A stretch of 64,000 nucleotides of DNA, taken from the NCBI RefSeq assembly GCF_048892425.1, contig NZ_JBLZHU010000002.1, positions 434,001 through 498,000 of the forward strand. Reading direction: 5' to 3'. The notes under the pieces are model-generated. The model was given only the letters and a program-made list of their open reading frames with translations, was not told where the DNA came from and ran no database searches. The position numbers were made by a program, and so were the translations under genes. This document shows, piece by piece, positions 1 to 8,462 of the stretch (positions within the stretch are counted from its first letter, which is position 1; every line of letters begins with the position of its first letter). Source of the stretch: Pacificispira sp002696645 (GTDB taxonomy: Bacteria > Pseudomonadota > Alphaproteobacteria > UBA8366 > Aestuariispiraceae).

Positions 1-72
1 ACGCTCGATACACAGGGCGTGAAAGACCGTAAACAGCGTCGTTCGAAATACGGCGTGAAACGTCCGAAGTGA
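1..72 (+). CDS. rpsL: 30S ribosomal protein S12, C-terminal end (partial)
   Basis: The window opens inside a reading frame whose last 23 residues end in GVKRPK followed by TGA. This is the conserved basic tail of ribosomal protein S12, and the next gene is rpsG, as in the bacterial str operon (rpsL-rpsG-fusA-tuf). S12 sits at the decoding centre of the 30S subunit. The part carrying the streptomycin-resistance positions lies outside the window. Only 17 bases separate it from rpsG, so the genes are almost certainly co-transcribed. Confidence 0.93.
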   Translation, partial: TLDTQGVKDRKQRRSKYGVKRPK

Positions 73-89
73 TCGGGAGTCTTTAAGAA

Positions 90-560
90 ATGTCACGTCG
101 TCATAGTGCAGAAAAACGTGAGATCATCCCGGATGCAAAATTCGGTGACCTCGTGCTGTCGAAATTCATCAATTCTGTGATGCTGGATGGTAAAAAATCC
201 ACGGCTGAACGGATTGTCTATGGTGCACTTGACCGCATGGCGGGCAAGGGCGGTGTGGATCCGATCAAGGTTTTCCACGAAGCCGTGGAAAATGTGAAGC
301 CGCATCTGGAAGTGCGCTCCCGCCGTGTTGGTGGTGCGACCTATCAGGTGCCGGTCGAAGTTCGCCCGACCCGTGCCCAGGCTCTGTCGTTCCGTTGGTT
401 GATCGATATGGCCCGCAAGCGGTCTGAAAACACCATGATTGAGCGTCTGTCCGGTGAGTTGATGGATGCTTCAAACAATCGCGGCGCCGCCATTAAAAAG
501 CGTGAAGACACGCATAAAATGGCTGATGCGAACCGCGCTTTCTCCCATTATCGCTGGTAA
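90..560 (+). CDS. rpsG: 30S ribosomal protein S7
   Basis: This 156-residue protein begins MSRRHSAEKREI and contains GGATYQVPVEV and RWLIDMARKR, all typical of S7. S7 binds the 3' major domain of 16S rRNA, nucleates assembly of the 30S head and contacts the E-site tRNA. Its length equals the usual bacterial form. It lies between rpsL and fusA, 12 bases before the fusA start. In enterobacteria S7 can repress the str operon by binding its mRNA; no such site could be recognised here. Confidence 0.98.
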   Translation: MSRRHSAEKREIIPDAKFGDLVLSKFINSVMLDGKKSTAERIVYGALDRMAGKGGVDPIKVFHEAVENVKPHLEVRSRRVGGATYQVPVEVRPTRAQALSFRWLIDMARKRSENTMIERLSGELMDASNNRGAAIKKREDTHKMADANRAFSHYRW

Positions 561-572
561 GGAGCGACACTG

Positions 573-2651
573 ATGTCACGCCAGACCCCGATCGATCGCT
601 ACCGCAATATTGGCATTATGGCCCATATTGATGCGGGTAAGACGACCACTACTGAACGCATCCTGTACTATACCGGTCGGTCTCATAAGATCGGTGAAGT
701 TCATGATGGCAATGCGACCATGGACTGGATGGAGCAGGAGCAAGAGCGCGGCATCACGATCACGTCTGCTGCGACGACCTGCTTCTGGCGGGATCACCGC
801 GTCAACATCATCGATACTCCCGGCCACGTGGATTTCACCATTGAGGTGGAGCGTAGCCTGCGGGTGCTCGATGGTGCCGTTGCTGTGTTTGATGCGGTTG
901 CTGGTGTCGAGCCTCAGTCCGAAACGGTCTGGCGCCAGGCTGATAAATATAAAGTGCCGCGCATGTGCTTCATCAACAAGATGGACCGCATGGGTGCCGA
1001 CTTCTATCGCTGTGTCGATATGATTGTCGACCGTCTGGGCGCAACGCCGTGCATCATCAATCTGCCGGTTGGTTCTGAATCCGAATATGACGGCCTGATC
1101 GACTTGGTGCGCATGAAGCACGTTGTCTGGAAGGGTGAAGATCTGGGCGCGGCATTTGAATATGTCGACATCCCTGCCGATATGAAAGACAAGGCCGAAG
1201 AATATCGCCACAAGCTGGTGGAGCTCGTCGTTGAATTTGATGATGCAGCCATGGAAGCCTATCTGGAAGGCACAGAGCCCGATATCGATACGCTGAATAA
1301 ATGCATCCGTCGTGGCACTCTGGCCGGCGCATTCGTGCCCGTGCTGAACGGAACCGCGTTCAAGAACAAGGGTGTTCAGACGCTGCTCGATGCGGTTGTC
1401 GATTTCCTGCCATCCCCGAAAGACGTTGATAACGTCCAGGGTGTGTCGGTGAAGGATCTGGAAACCAAGCTGGAACGCAAGACGTCTGATGAAGCGCCTT
1501 TCTCTGCGCTGGCCTTCAAGATCATGTCTGACCCATTCGTTGGATCCCTGACTTTCTGCCGCGTTTATTCTGGGTCTCTGGAAGCCGGTTCCTATGTTCA
1601 GAACTCGGTTAAAGAGAATAAAGAGCGCGTCGGCCGTATGCTGTTGATGCATGCAAACAGCCGGGAAGACATCAAGGAAGCCATGGCGGGCGATATCGTC
1701 GCTATTGCAGGTCTGAAGAACACCACGACCGGCGATACGCTGTGCGATCCGGCAAACCCGATCATTCTGGAACGGATGGAATTCCCGGATCCGGTTATCG
1801 AAATCGCGGTCGAGCCGAAGACCAAGTCTGACCAGGAAAAAATGTCCCAGGCGCTGCAGCGTTTGGCCTCTGAAGATCCGTCCTTCCGCGTGAAGACCGA
1901 CGAAGAATCAGGCCAGACCATCATTGCCGGCATGGGCGAATTGCACCTGGATATTTTGGTTGACCGCATGAAGCGGGAATTCAAGGTGGACGCAAATATC
2001 GGTGCGCCGCAGGTTGCCTATCGTGAAACCATCACGAAGAAGGTTACCGTGGACTACACCCACAAGAAGCAAACCGGTGGGTCAGGTCAGTTCGCTAAGA
2101 TCACGCTTGAATTTGAACCGCATGAGCCAGGCGAAGGCTTCACCTTCGAAAGCAAGATTGTCGGCGGGTCGGTTCCCAAGGAATACATTCCTGGCGTTCA
2201 GAAGGGTATTGTTTCCCAGATGGGCAGCGGGATCATGGCCGGTTTCCCGGTTATCGATTTCGGGGTTACCTTGGTAGACGGCGCGTATCACGATGTTGAC
2301 TCCTCGGTTCTGGCGTTTGAAATCGCCGCGCGGGCTGCGTTCCGCGAGGCAATGGAAAAAGCTGGCGCACGTTTGCTGGAGCCGATCATGAAGGTCGAGG
2401 TGGTGACACCAGACGATTACATGGGCGACATCATTGGCGACTTGAACAGCCGTCGGGGTCAGGTCAGCAGCATGGATCAGCGCGGCATCGCCCGGGTTGT
2501 GAATGCAAGCGTACCGCTGGCAAACATGTTCGGGTATGTGAACACGCTGCGCTCTTTGAGCCAGGGTCGCGCCCAGTACACGATGCAGTTCGACCACTAT
2601 GAGCCGGTGCCGCAAGCGGTTGCCGACGAGGTGAAAGCAAAATTGGCCTGA
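573..2651 (+). CDS. fusA: Translation elongation factor G
   Basis: A 692-residue translational GTPase that drives translocation and, with RRF, ribosome recycling. The GTPase motifs are intact: AHIDAGKTT (P-loop, about residues 17-25), RGITI (switch I), DTPGH (switch II) and NKMD (base recognition). Domains II to V follow, with the EF-G domain IV motif GGSVPKEYIPGV near residue 530. The length is standard for bacterial EF-G 1. A Shine-Dalgarno GGAG precedes the ATG. The gene lies between rpsG and tuf. The downstream spacer holds two small hairpins. Confidence 0.98.
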   Translation: MSRQTPIDRYRNIGIMAHIDAGKTTTTERILYYTGRSHKIGEVHDGNATMDWMEQEQERGITITSAATTCFWRDHRVNIIDTPGHVDFTIEVERSLRVLDGAVAVFDAVAGVEPQSETVWRQADKYKVPRMCFINKMDRMGADFYRCVDMIVDRLGATPCIINLPVGSESEYDGLIDLVRMKHVVWKGEDLGAAFEYVDIPADMKDKAEEYRHKLVELVVEFDDAAMEAYLEGTEPDIDTLNKCIRRGTLAGAFVPVLNGTAFKNKGVQTLLDAVVDFLPSPKDVDNVQGVSVKDLETKLERKTSDEAPFSALAFKIMSDPFVGSLTFCRVYSGSLEAGSYVQNSVKENKERVGRMLLMHANSREDIKEAMAGDIVAIAGLKNTTTGDTLCDPANPIILERMEFPDPVIEIAVEPKTKSDQEKMSQALQRLASEDPSFRVKTDEESGQTIIAGMGELHLDILVDRMKREFKVDANIGAPQVAYRETITKKVTVDYTHKKQTGGSGQFAKITLEFEPHEPGEGFTFESKIVGGSVPKEYIPGVQKGIVSQMGSGIMAGFPVIDFGVTLVDGAYHDVDSSVLAFEIAARAAFREAMEKAGARLLEPIMKVEVVTPDDYMGDIIGDLNSRRGQVSSMDQRGIARVVNASVPLANMFGYVNTLRSLSQGRAQYTMQFDHYEPVPQAVADEVKAKLA

Positions 2652-2668
2652 TCCTCGTGGATTAACGC

Positions 2669-2703
2669 CTGATTGAATTTGAATCAGTCGGCACAGCGCC
2701 GAC
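2669..2703 (+). other. Two adjacent small hairpins in the fusA-tuf spacer
   Basis: The fusA-tuf spacer contains two perfect inverted repeats. CTGATT at 2669-2674 pairs with AATCAG at 2682-2687, and GTCGGC at 2687-2692 pairs with GCCGAC at 2698-2703. They share base 2687, so they may be alternatives or abut. No T-run follows, so a full intrinsic terminator is unlikely. An RNA-processing or stability role, giving tuf a different mRNA level from fusA, is inference. Confidence 0.45.
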
Positions 2704-2721
2704 CGGGTATGGAGAAGAGAC

Positions 2722-3912
2722 ATGGGTAAGGAAAAGTTCCAGCGTACGAAGCCGCATTGCAACATCGGCACGATTGGTCACGTTGACCATGGTAAGACGA
2801 CGTTGACGGCAGCGATCACGAAAGTGTTGGCGGAAACCGGCGGCGCGTCGTTCATGGATTACGCGAACATTGATAAGGCGCCAGAAGAGAAGGCGCGCGG
2901 TATCACGATCAACACGGCGCACGTTGAGTATATGACGGATGCGCGTCACTATGCGCATGTTGATTGCCCTGGCCACGCGGATTACGTGAAGAACATGATC
3001 ACGGGCGCGGCACAGATGGATGGCGCGATCCTGGTTGTGAACGCCGCGGACGGCCCGATGCCACAGACCCGCGAACACATTCTGCTGGCGCGTCAGGTTG
3101 GCGTTCCTGCGATTGTTGTGTTCCTGAACAAGGTTGACCAGGTTGACGACGAAGAGTTGTTGGAACTGGTTGAGATGGAAGTGCGCGACCTGCTGTCGTC
3201 TTATGATTTCCCTGGCGACGATATTCCGATTATTGCCGGTTCTGCCCTGGCAGCATTGGAAGGCCGTGACGAAGCGATCGGCAAGGCGAAGATCCTGGAA
3301 CTGATGGCGGCTGTTGACAGCTATATCCCTCAGCCGGAACGCCCGAAGGATCGTCCGTTCCTGATGCCGATCGAAGACGTGTTCTCGATCTCTGGTCGTG
3401 GGACTGTTGTGACGGGCCGCGTTGAGACGGGCATTGTGAAGGTTGGCGAAGAAATTGAAATCGTCGGCATCAAGGCGACGCAGAAGACGGTTGTGACGGG
3501 TGTTGAAATGTTCCGCAAGCTGCTGGACAGCGGCGAAGCGGGCGACAACATTGGCGCGCTGTTGCGCGGTGTTGGCCGGGATGATGTGGAACGCGGACAG
3601 GTTCTGGCGAAGCCGGGCTCGATCACGCCGCACACGGTCTTCAAGGGCGAAGCCTATATTCTGACGAAGGATGAAGGGGGCCGTCACACGCCGTTCTTCA
3701 CGAACTATCGTCCTCAGTTCTATTTCCGCACGACGGATGTGACCGGTATGGTCGAACTTCCGGAAGGCACGGAAATGGTGATGCCGGGTGATAACGTGTC
3801 GATGCAGGTCGAACTGATCGCCCCGATCGCCATGGACGAAGGTCTGCGCTTTGCTATCCGCGAAGGCGGACGCACCGTCGGTGCAGGCGTCGTCGCGTCG
3901 ATCATTAAGTAA
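2722..3912 (+). CDS. tuf: Translation elongation factor Tu
   Basis: A 396-residue GTPase that delivers aminoacyl-tRNA to the ribosomal A site. It shows GHVDHGKTTL (P-loop), RGITINTAHVEY (switch I), DCPGHADY (switch II) and NKVD (guanine recognition), followed by the two beta-barrel domains and the terminal GVVASIIK. An AGAAGAG Shine-Dalgarno precedes the ATG. Codon choice differs from fusA: ACG, GCG, GTT and TTG are favoured through most of the gene, while the last stretch looks more like its neighbours. Many alphaproteobacteria carry a second tuf copy; only this one is in the window. Confidence 0.98.
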   Translation: MGKEKFQRTKPHCNIGTIGHVDHGKTTLTAAITKVLAETGGASFMDYANIDKAPEEKARGITINTAHVEYMTDARHYAHVDCPGHADYVKNMITGAAQMDGAILVVNAADGPMPQTREHILLARQVGVPAIVVFLNKVDQVDDEELLELVEMEVRDLLSSYDFPGDDIPIIAGSALAALEGRDEAIGKAKILELMAAVDSYIPQPERPKDRPFLMPIEDVFSISGRGTVVTGRVETGIVKVGEEIEIVGIKATQKTVVTGVEMFRKLLDSGEAGDNIGALLRGVGRDDVERGQVLAKPGSITPHTVFKGEAYILTKDEGGRHTPFFTNYRPQFYFRTTDVTGMVELPEGTEMVMPGDNVSMQVELIAPIAMDEGLRFAIREGGRTVGAGVVASIIK

Positions 3913-3926
3913 TAACAGTAGACACA

Positions 3927-3955
3927 GCGGCGGTCTCCACGGTGGAGACTGCCGC
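3927..3955 (+). other. Strong hairpin downstream of tuf
   Basis: GCGGC (3927-3931) pairs with GCCGC (3951-3955), then a G-T pair, then GTCTCC (3933-3938) pairs with GGAGAC (3944-3949) around the five-base loop ACGGT. This 12-bp stem follows the tuf stop by 14 bases. It is followed by AAGCC rather than a T-run, so it may be an mRNA-stabilising or processing element or a partial terminator before the S10 operon. Function is inferred. Confidence 0.55.
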
Positions 3956-4013
3956 AAGCCTTCCCCAAAACGGCTCATATGAGTGCGGGCGGGGATGACA
4001 GAGGGTGAACGGC

Positions 4014-4322
4014 ATGGAAAGCCAGAACATTCGTATCCGCCTTAAGGCGTTTGATCACCGGGTCCTCGATCAGTCGACCAAGGAGATCTGTAACACCGCT
4101 AAGCGGACGGGCGCAGAAGTACGGGGTCCTATCCCACTTCCGACGCGCATTGAGAAGTTCACGGTGTTGCGCTCGCCGCACATCGATAAAAAGAGCCGTG
4201 AGCAGTTTGAAGTTCGCACGCATAAGCGCGTGTTGGACATCGTGGACCCGACCCCACAGACCGTGGACGCGCTGATGAAGCTCGACCTGGCTGCTGGTGT
4301 CGACGTCGAAATCAAGCTCTGA
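4014..4322 (+). CDS. rpsJ: 30S ribosomal protein S10
   Basis: A 102-residue protein with the S10 signature MESQNIRIRLKAFDHRVLD and the C-terminal VDVEIKL. S10 is part of the 30S head and, in other bacteria, also forms NusE of antitermination complexes with NusB. The ATG at 4014 is chosen over an in-frame GTG at 4005 because GAGGG at 4001 is correctly spaced only for the former, and the protein then has the standard length. It starts the S10 block (rpsJ-rplC-rplD-rplW-rplB-rpsS-rplV-rpsC-rplP-rpmC-rpsQ). Confidence 0.97.
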   Translation: MESQNIRIRLKAFDHRVLDQSTKEICNTAKRTGAEVRGPIPLPTRIEKFTVLRSPHIDKKSREQFEVRTHKRVLDIVDPTPQTVDALMKLDLAAGVDVEIKL

Positions 4323-4338
4323 CGCGGGGGACGGAACG

Positions 4339-5133
4339 ATGAGAACCGGCGTTATCGCTAAGAAATTGGGCATGACCCGCATCTGGACGGAAGATGGCAC
4401 CCATGTGCCAGTGACCGTGCTGCAGATGGACGGGCTGCAAGTCACTGCCGTGCGCACCCAGGAAACCGATGGCTACACTGCGGTGCAGCTGGGTCTGGGC
4501 AAGCGTAAGGTGAAACACACCACCAAAGCCATGCGCGGTCATTTCGCGAAGGCCAGCGTGGAGCCGAAGCGCAAGCTGGCGGAATTCCGTGTAGATGCGG
4601 AAAACCTGCTGGCCCCAGGCGACGAGCTTCAGGCGGATCATTTCCTGGCCGGCCAATGGGTCGACGCCACGGGGATCACCATCGGTAAGGGCTTTGCCGG
4701 CGCGATGAAACGACACAACTTCGGCGGTCTGCGGGCCAGCCACGGTGTGTCTGTCTCGCACCGTTCCCATGGCTCCACCGGTCAGTGTCAGGATCCGGGT
4801 AAGGTGTTCAAGGGCAAGAAAATGGCCGGTCATATGGGTGCCAGCCAGATCACGAAGCAGAATCTGCAAGTCGTGCAAACGGATGTTACTCGTGGCTTGA
4901 TCCTGGTGAAGGGTGCCATTCCTGGTTCCAAGAATGCCTGGATCCTGTTGAAGGATGCCGTGAAAAAAGCTTTGCCGGAAGGCGCTCCGTCGCCGGCGTC
5001 GCTCAAGCCGACCAATGCGCCGGTTGAAGATGAAACCCCCGTCGCGGCAGCCGCCGATGACGCACCGGTTTCTGATGCAACGCAAGCGCCTGCGGTCGAA
5101 TCTGAAACCGACGGCGAGCCGTCCGGCGCGTAA
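4339..5133 (+). CDS. rplC: 50S ribosomal protein L3
   Basis: A 264-residue L3 beginning MRTGVIAKKLGMTRIW, with the conserved HGVSVSHRSHGSTGQCQDP and KGKKMAGHMG segments. L3 binds near the 3' end of 23S rRNA and reaches toward the peptidyl transferase centre; the Gln in the GSTGQ segment is a known methylation position in enterobacteria. From about residue 215 there is an Ala/Pro/acidic tail, an extension common in alphaproteobacterial L3. The start at 4339 is preferred to upstream in-frame codons because it follows GGGGGACGGA and matches the family N-terminus. Confidence 0.97.
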   Translation: MRTGVIAKKLGMTRIWTEDGTHVPVTVLQMDGLQVTAVRTQETDGYTAVQLGLGKRKVKHTTKAMRGHFAKASVEPKRKLAEFRVDAENLLAPGDELQADHFLAGQWVDATGITIGKGFAGAMKRHNFGGLRASHGVSVSHRSHGSTGQCQDPGKVFKGKKMAGHMGASQITKQNLQVVQTDVTRGLILVKGAIPGSKNAWILLKDAVKKALPEGAPSPASLKPTNAPVEDETPVAAAADDAPVSDATQAPAVESETDGEPSGA

Positions 5134-5146
5134 GGGGTAAGGGACA

Positions 5147-5767
5147 ATGAAAACCAAAATCCTCACGCTCGACAATAAGGCCGCTGGTGACATCGATCTA
5201 AGCGATGCCATCTTCGGGCTCGAGCCTCGCAAGGACATCCTTGCACGCATGGTCAACTATCAGTTGGCGAAGCGTCGGGCCGGGACCCACAAGGTCAAAA
5301 ACCGGGCAGAAATCAACGGCAACAGCGCCAAAATCTACCGCCAGAAGGGCACCGGTCGTGCCCGTCAGGGTAACGGTAAAGCCCCGCATTTCCGCGGTGG
5401 TGGGCGCGCATTCGGACCGACTCCTCGGGATCATTCGATTGATCTGCCGAAAAAGGTCCGTCGTTTGGCCATGATGCATGCCCTGTCGTCGAAAGCGACG
5501 GCTGGCAAGCTGATCATCCTGGACGATGCGCTGTCATCGGAGCCAAAGACGAAGCTGTTGAAGGCTCAACTGGCCGCAATGGGTCTGGCGAATGCCTTGA
5601 TCGTTGGCGGTGCGGAACTTGATCGCAATTTTGCGCTGGCTGCACAGAACATTCCGAATATCGATGTTCTGCCAACCCAGGGCGCCAACGTTTACGACAT
5701 CCTGCGCCGCGACACGCTGGTCTTGACCAAAGCGGCCGTCGAAGGTCTGGAGGCACGGTTAAAATGA
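5147..5767 (+). CDS. rplD: 50S ribosomal protein L4
   Basis: A 206-residue L4 with KNRAEINGNSAKIYRQKGTG and RQGNGKAPHFRGGGRAFGP, the extended loop that lines the peptide exit tunnel. In E. coli, L4 represses the S10 operon by transcription attenuation; whether this occurs here is unknown. Fourteen bases separate it from rplC. Its stop codon overlaps the rplW start (ATGA), which suggests translational coupling. Confidence 0.97.
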   Translation: MKTKILTLDNKAAGDIDLSDAIFGLEPRKDILARMVNYQLAKRRAGTHKVKNRAEINGNSAKIYRQKGTGRARQGNGKAPHFRGGGRAFGPTPRDHSIDLPKKVRRLAMMHALSSKATAGKLIILDDALSSEPKTKLLKAQLAAMGLANALIVGGAELDRNFALAAQNIPNIDVLPTQGANVYDILRRDTLVLTKAAVEGLEARLK

Positions 5768-6087
5768 GCTGGAGATATTTCAACAAATCGACGCCTACGA
5801 TGGAGCGGATGTACCGCATCATCTTGGCACCAGTGATCACCGAAAAGGCAACGCTGGCTGGCGAACATGGTCAGGTTGTTTTCAAAGTGGCCAATGACGC
5901 GACCAAACCGGAAATCAAATCGGCGATCGAAAAGATCTTCGATGTGAAGGTAAAGGCCGTGAACACGTTGCTGGTAAAAGGCAAGACCAAGCGCTTTAAA
6001 GGCCGCTTGGGCGTGCGCAGCGACTGGAAAAAGGCTGTGGTGAGTTTGGAAGAAGGGCATTCGATCGACGTCGGTGCCGGCATTTAA
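5764..6087 (+). CDS. rplW: 50S ribosomal protein L23
   Basis: L23 sits at the tunnel exit and docks trigger factor and SRP. The core MYRIILAPVITEKAT through KTKRFKGRLGVRSDWKKA is clear. The 107-residue version starts at 5764, overlapping the rplD stop by four bases and preceded by GGAGG at 5749 with ten bases of spacing. A shorter form from ATG 5800 lacks a ribosome-binding site. The extra N-terminal residues (SWRYFNKSTPTMER) are variable among relatives. Confidence 0.94.
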   Translation: MSWRYFNKSTPTMERMYRIILAPVITEKATLAGEHGQVVFKVANDATKPEIKSAIEKIFDVKVKAVNTLLVKGKTKRFKGRLGVRSDWKKAVVSLEEGHSIDVGAGI

Positions 6088-6125
6088 GCCGTATCGATAG
6101 ACCGGATCGAAAGAGGAGTTAAGCA

Positions 6126-6956
6126 ATGGCGCTTAAGAGCTATAAACCGATCACACCAGGCCAGCGCGGTCTGGTTCTGGTCGACCGCTCAGACCTTCAT
6201 AAAGGGGACCCGATTAAGTCCCTGACCGAAGGCCTGCACAAGCATGGCGGACGCAACAATACTGGTCGCATTACCCAGCGCCGTCGTGGCGGTGGGGCAA
6301 AGCGCCGCTATCGCGTCGTGGATTTCAAGCGCCTGAAGCATGATGTTTCGGCGACTGTGGAACGGCTGGAATACGATCCGAACCGCACGGCGTTCATCGC
6401 CTTGATCAAATATGACGACGGTGAGCTGAGCTATATCCTGGCCCCGCAGCGCCTCAAAGCCGGTGACAAGATCATCGCCGGTAAGAAGGTCGATGTGAAG
6501 CCCGGCAATGCGATGGCCATGGCCAATATGCCGATTGGTACCATCATCCACAATGTGGAGATGAAGCCGGGCAAGGGCGGTCAGATCGCCCGTTCCGCTG
6601 GGACCTATGCCCAGTTGGTTGGTCGTGATCAGGGCTATGCTCAGTTGAAGCTGTCTTCTGGTGAATTGCGCGTCGTTCGTGCGGAATGCATGGCGACGGT
6701 CGGTGCGGTATCAAATCCGGATCAGCAGAACATCAACCTGGGTAAAGCAGGTCGTAATCGTCATCTGGGCAAGCGCCCGTCAGTTCGTGGCGTTGTCATG
6801 AACCCGGTCGATCACCCGCATGGTGGTGGTGAAGGCCGCACCTCTGGTGGTCGCCATCCGGTGACCCCGTGGGGCAAGCCGACCAAAGGCAAGCGCACCC
6901 GTTCCAACAAGTCGACGGATAAATTCATTATCCGCCGCCGTAACGCGAAGAAGTAA
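6126..6956 (+). CDS. rplB: 50S ribosomal protein L2
   Basis: A 276-residue L2 starting MALKSYKPITPGQRG. It carries the conserved GRNNTGRITQRRRGGGAKRRYR and the C-terminal MNPVDHPHGGGEGRTSGGRHPVTPWG region, which contains the histidine near the peptidyl transferase centre. L2 is needed for subunit association and peptidyl transfer. An AGAGGAG ribosome-binding site precedes the ATG. rpsS follows after 11 bases. Confidence 0.98.
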   Translation: MALKSYKPITPGQRGLVLVDRSDLHKGDPIKSLTEGLHKHGGRNNTGRITQRRRGGGAKRRYRVVDFKRLKHDVSATVERLEYDPNRTAFIALIKYDDGELSYILAPQRLKAGDKIIAGKKVDVKPGNAMAMANMPIGTIIHNVEMKPGKGGQIARSAGTYAQLVGRDQGYAQLKLSSGELRVVRAECMATVGAVSNPDQQNINLGKAGRNRHLGKRPSVRGVVMNPVDHPHGGGEGRTSGGRHPVTPWGKPTKGKRTRSNKSTDKFIIRRRNAKK

Positions 6957-6967
6957 GGGTAGAGACC

Positions 6968-7246
6968 ATGGCACGCTCGGTATGGAAAGGGCCCTTCGTG
7001 GAGTTGAGCCTTCTCAAAAAGGCAGAAAAGACTCGCGATTCAGGCCGCAAGGAGGTGATCAAAACTTGGTCCCGCCGCTCCACCATTCTGCCGCAATTCG
7101 TCGGATTGACGTTCGGCGTTCACAACGGTCAGAAATTCATTCCCGTTATGGTGAATGAGCAGATGATCGGCCACAAATTCGGTGAATTTGCGCCGACCCG
7201 GACCTATTACGGTCACGCGGCTGATAAAAAGGCGAAGAGGAAGTAA
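6968..7246 (+). CDS. rpsS: 30S ribosomal protein S19
   Basis: A 92-residue S19 with MARSVWKGPFVE, TWSRRSTILPQFVG and the HKFGEFAPTRTYYGH C-terminal block. S19 forms a complex with S13 in the 30S head and contacts the A-site tRNA region. The length and gene position (after rplB, two bases before rplV) are standard. Confidence 0.98.
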   Translation: MARSVWKGPFVELSLLKKAEKTRDSGRKEVIKTWSRRSTILPQFVGLTFGVHNGQKFIPVMVNEQMIGHKFGEFAPTRTYYGHAADKKAKRK

Positions 7247-7248
7247 CG

Positions 7249-7629
7249 ATGGGTAAGTCGGCAAGAGAACGGTCGCTGACCGATACGGAAGCCCGCTCGG
7301 TCCTCCACTCGATCCGGGTCAGCCCGCAAAAGCTGAACCTGGTCGCGACGATGATCCGTGGCAAAGATGTCGGTTCGGCATTGCATGATCTGACCTTCAC
7401 GCATCGTCGCATTGCGGACACGGTGAAGAAGGCTCTGGAATCGGCTGTGGCCAATGCGGAAAACAATCACCAGCTGGACGTTGACCGGCTGTATGTCAAA
7501 GAAGCATTCGTCGGCAAGGCCTTCGTGATGAAACGCATGCGCCCCCGGGCGCGCGGTCGCGTCGGCAAAATTCAAAAGCCGTTTTCAAATCTCACCATTG
7601 TGGTGCGTGAGCGTGAGGAGGCCGCATAA
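7249..7629 (+). CDS. rplV: 50S ribosomal protein L22
   Basis: A 126-residue L22 with RVSPQKLNLVATMIRGK and the hairpin region KRMRPRARGRVGKIQKPFSNLTIVV, whose tip lines the exit tunnel next to L4 and is a site of macrolide-resistance mutations in other bacteria. An AGGAAG ribosome-binding site precedes it. Its last base overlaps the first base of rpsC (TAATG), a tight coupling arrangement. Confidence 0.97.
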   Translation: MGKSARERSLTDTEARSVLHSIRVSPQKLNLVATMIRGKDVGSALHDLTFTHRRIADTVKKALESAVANAENNHQLDVDRLYVKEAFVGKAFVMKRMRPRARGRVGKIQKPFSNLTIVVREREEAA

Positions 7630-8342
7630 TGGGTCAGAAAATCAATCCAGTCGGTCTGCGCGTTGGAATCAACCGCACATGGGACTCTCGTTGGTACGCC
7701 GATAAGAATTATGCAGAATTGTTGCATAAAGATGTTGCAATGCGTGCCTATCTGCAGGACAAGCTGCAGGCCGCCGGGATTTCCCGTGTGGTGATTGAGC
7801 GTCCGGCAGGCCGCGCCCGTGTAACCATTCATACTGCCCGTCCGGGTGTTGTGATCGGTCGCAAGGGTCAGGATATCGAAAAGTTGCGTCGTGATTTGTC
7901 GACCCGCTTTGGCGGTGACATCGCGCTGAACATTATCGAAATCCGCAAGCCGGAACTGGATGCCAAGCTGGTCGCTGAAAACATTGCGCAGCAGCTTGAG
8001 CGTCGCGTTGCTTTCCGTCGCGCCATGAAGCGTGCGGTACAAAATGCCATGCGCATGGGCGCAGAAGGCATCCGGATCAATTGTGGTGGCCGTTTGGGCG
8101 GCGCGGAAATCGCGCGCACGGAATGGTACCGCGAAGGTCGGGTGCCGCTGCACACGTTGCGCGCGGATATCGATTATGGCACGGCTGAAGCAGCCACGAC
8201 CTACGGGATCTGTGGTGTAAAGGTCTGGATCTTCAAGGGCGAAATCATGGCCCATGATCCATATGCCCAAGACAAGCGTTTGGCGGAACAGGGCGGCACA
8301 GCGTCGTCCAGCACCGGCAATACGGGCGGTGGCAACCGCTAA
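7629..8342 (+). CDS. rpsC: 30S ribosomal protein S3
   Basis: A 237-residue S3 beginning MGQKINPVGLRVGI. It has an N-terminal type-II KH domain with GRKGQDIEKL and the C-terminal GAEIARTEWYREGRVPLHTLRADIDYG block. S3 guards the mRNA entry channel and has mRNA helicase activity together with S4. The last 20 residues are a low-complexity Ser/Gly/Asn tail. An unusually long spacer of 120 bases follows before rplP. Confidence 0.97.
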   Translation: MGQKINPVGLRVGINRTWDSRWYADKNYAELLHKDVAMRAYLQDKLQAAGISRVVIERPAGRARVTIHTARPGVVIGRKGQDIEKLRRDLSTRFGGDIALNIIEIRKPELDAKLVAENIAQQLERRVAFRRAMKRAVQNAMRMGAEGIRINCGGRLGGAEIARTEWYREGRVPLHTLRADIDYGTAEAATTYGICGVKVWIFKGEIMAHDPYAQDKRLAEQGGTASSSTGNTGGGNR

Positions 8343-8348
8343 GACTAT

Positions 8349-8364
8349 CGGCAAGGGTTTGCCG
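8349..8364 (+). other. Hairpin in the rpsC-rplP spacer
   Basis: CGGCAA (8349-8354) pairs perfectly with TTGCCG (8359-8364) around the four-base loop GGGT. It lies 6 bases after the rpsC stop, in a 120-base spacer that is long for this operon, where neighbours are mostly separated by 0-40 bases. There is no T-run. It could mark a processing site or a stability element; nothing else recognisable is present in the spacer. Confidence 0.4.
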
Positions 8365-8462
8365 GAATTGAGGGTCGCCTCTGTTGGGCGGCTGGACACT
8401 GAAAGCGAACATGATGGGCTGGGTCTGATGATCCGCCCCTCTAAGAAAATGGGTTCAAGACG

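Noticed and set aside
576..1652. Long open frame of 358 codons on the - strand
   Set aside because: It lies wholly opposite fusA, whose GTPase motifs and ribosome-binding site are clear. Composition is that of an antisense shadow, with no recognisable domain.
2662..3978. 438-codon open frame on the - strand
   Set aside because: It is antisense to tuf. The strongly biased codons of tuf leave few stops on the other strand; the product is Arg/His/Asn-rich and has no family features.
4312..5256. 314-codon open frame on the - strand
   Set aside because: It is antisense to rplC and the start of rplD, both certain genes.
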